Assembly (NCBI GenBank): GCA_019639215.1
Contig: JAHBSH010000004.1
Location: 1-60,607, forward strand
DNA: 60,607 nt
Direction: 5' to 3'
Source: Acidobacteriota bacterium
Lineage (GTDB): Bacteria > Acidobacteriota > Blastocatellia > Pyrinomonadales > Pyrinomonadaceae
Below the pieces are notes generated by a model, which had not been told where the DNA came from, did no database searches, and was given only the letters and a program-made list of their open reading frames with translations. Below are positions 60,014-60,607 of the stretch, piece by piece (the stretch's first letter is position 1; each line of letters begins with the position of its first letter). Position numbers and translations under genes: made by a program.

Positions 60014-60607
60014 ATGCCTACTTGGGGACAACTTCTTGGTGAAATCCAACACCTCTCACAAACTGGAGACCCATCCCCGATCGACACGGTGAGGAACAAA
60101 TATCTACGGGAACTCTCATCATCTACAAACCGAAATACTATTGTATACGCGTCAAAATGGACAGGAGGCGAGGTTCCTCCACAACTCATTACTATTAATG
60201 ACGAAGACGTTCAAGCTTTTATGGAGGCAATTTACGGGTTATCAGGAGATCAACTCGACCTTATTCTTCATACCCCAGGTGGAAGTGCTGAAGCAACAGA
60301 CGCTATAGTTAGCTATCTAAGGTCAAAATTCAACGATGTGCGTGTGATTATCCCGCAAGCGGCAATGTCCGCTGGCACCATGTTGGCGTGTTCCGCTAAT
60401 CGAATACTAATGGCTCGACACTCGTCAATTGGCCCCATAGATCCACAATTAATTTTACAGACTCCAATAGGTGTGAGGTCTTTTGCTGCACACGCTATTC
60501 TTGAACAGTTTGAGATGGCTCAGAATGACTGCAGTAAGAATCCCAAACACTTAAGTTCTTGGATGCCGATGTTAAGTCAGTACGGCCCCGCACTCCTTAT
60601 TGAGTGT
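60014..60607 (+). CDS. SDH/ClpP-class serine protease (cut by window end)
   Basis: The first 198 residues are visible; the frame runs off the window. It has the crotonase-like ClpP/SppA pattern: the oxyanion loop LILHTPGGSAEATDAIV (H86-T-P-G-G), the nucleophile S119 in QAAMSAGTML, and the following SSIGPIDPQL. This matches the SDH (serine dehydrogenase) proteinase family, whose members are cytoplasmic or membrane-bound and poorly understood. The catalytic lysine or Asp/His should be in the missing part or nearby. It is preceded by a 66-aa partner gene, and both look horizontally acquired. Confidence 0.82.
   Translation, partial: MPTWGQLLGEIQHLSQTGDPSPIDTVRNKYLRELSSSTNRNTIVYASKWTGGEVPPQLITINDEDVQAFMEAIYGLSGDQLDLILHTPGGSAEATDAIVSYLRSKFNDVRVIIPQAAMSAGTMLACSANRILMARHSSIGPIDPQLILQTPIGVRSFAAHAILEQFEMAQNDCSKNPKHLSSWMPMLSQYGPALLIEC

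Overview
The window looks like a chromosomal segment of a Gram-negative, aerobic heterotroph of moderate GC, most likely an Acidobacteriota of the Blastocatellia/Pyrinomonas type. This placement is inference. It rests on secreted proteins built from FG-GAP-like repeats (DYDGDGxxDxAVxRPSxGxWY), a DUF4912 gene beside a GH57 branching enzyme, choice-of-anchor V and P-domain surface proteins, and an LPS heptosyltransferase-like gene. No rRNA, tRNA, CRISPR array or transposase gene was recognised.

Layout. (1) 1-10.3 kb: a thioredoxin-like protein, an OmpA-family protein, then a reductive pyrimidine catabolism locus (nitrilase-type amidohydrolase, preT, preA). Between preT and preA lie about 3 kb of foreign-looking DNA: a beta-hydroxylase-like gene, a BrnT/BrnA toxin-antitoxin pair, an AT-rich propeller gene, a GxxExxY nuclease-like gene and palindromic repeat doublets. 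(2) 10.3-12.1 kb: an oxidative-stress operon (perR-like, 2-Cys peroxiredoxin, TlpA-like redoxin) behind a promoter with a PerR-type box. A matching box lies over the promoter of dps at 41.9 kb. (3) 12.2-18.2 kb: a 204-bp palindromic element, a secreted PKD-like protein, a GH9-polysaccharide deacetylase fusion, and a divergent kinase-like/acyl-CoA dehydrogenase pair resembling the two halves of ACAD11. (4) 18.2-23.7 kb: pilMNOPQ behind a long, hairpin-rich leader. (5) 23.7-30.1 kb: two repeat-rich secreted proteins (480 and 1379 aa).

(6) 30.1-37.0 kb: zinc-ribbon membrane protein plus GH57 branching enzyme, an orphan antitoxin-like gene, DUF4912, and a heptosyltransferase-methyltransferase-DUF3108 operon. 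(7) 37.1-41.7 kb: an FHA-GGDEF diguanylate cyclase and a second, divergent pilN/O/P-like set ending in a pseudopilin-like gene. (8) 41.9-51.6 kb: dps, then eight minus-strand genes for secreted hydrolases and accessory proteins that probably form one or two operons. (9) 51.7-58.4 kb: a HerA-like ATPase, a TacA/TacT toxin-antitoxin pair and two large glycosyltransferase-like membrane proteins. (10) 58.5-60.6 kb: ychF, then an AT-rich two-gene module (66-aa acidic protein plus SDH/ClpP-class serine protease, cut by the window end) behind tandem promoters.

The most notable non-coding signals are six related repeat arms arranged as three inverted doublets (REPIN-like), with one arm supplying the C-terminal codons and stop of the GxxExxY gene; the PerR boxes overlapping two promoters; the structured pilM leader; the 204-bp palindromic element; and the apparently leaderless, operator-bearing promoters of both toxin-antitoxin pairs. 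All statements come from reading the sequence; no database search or folding program was run.
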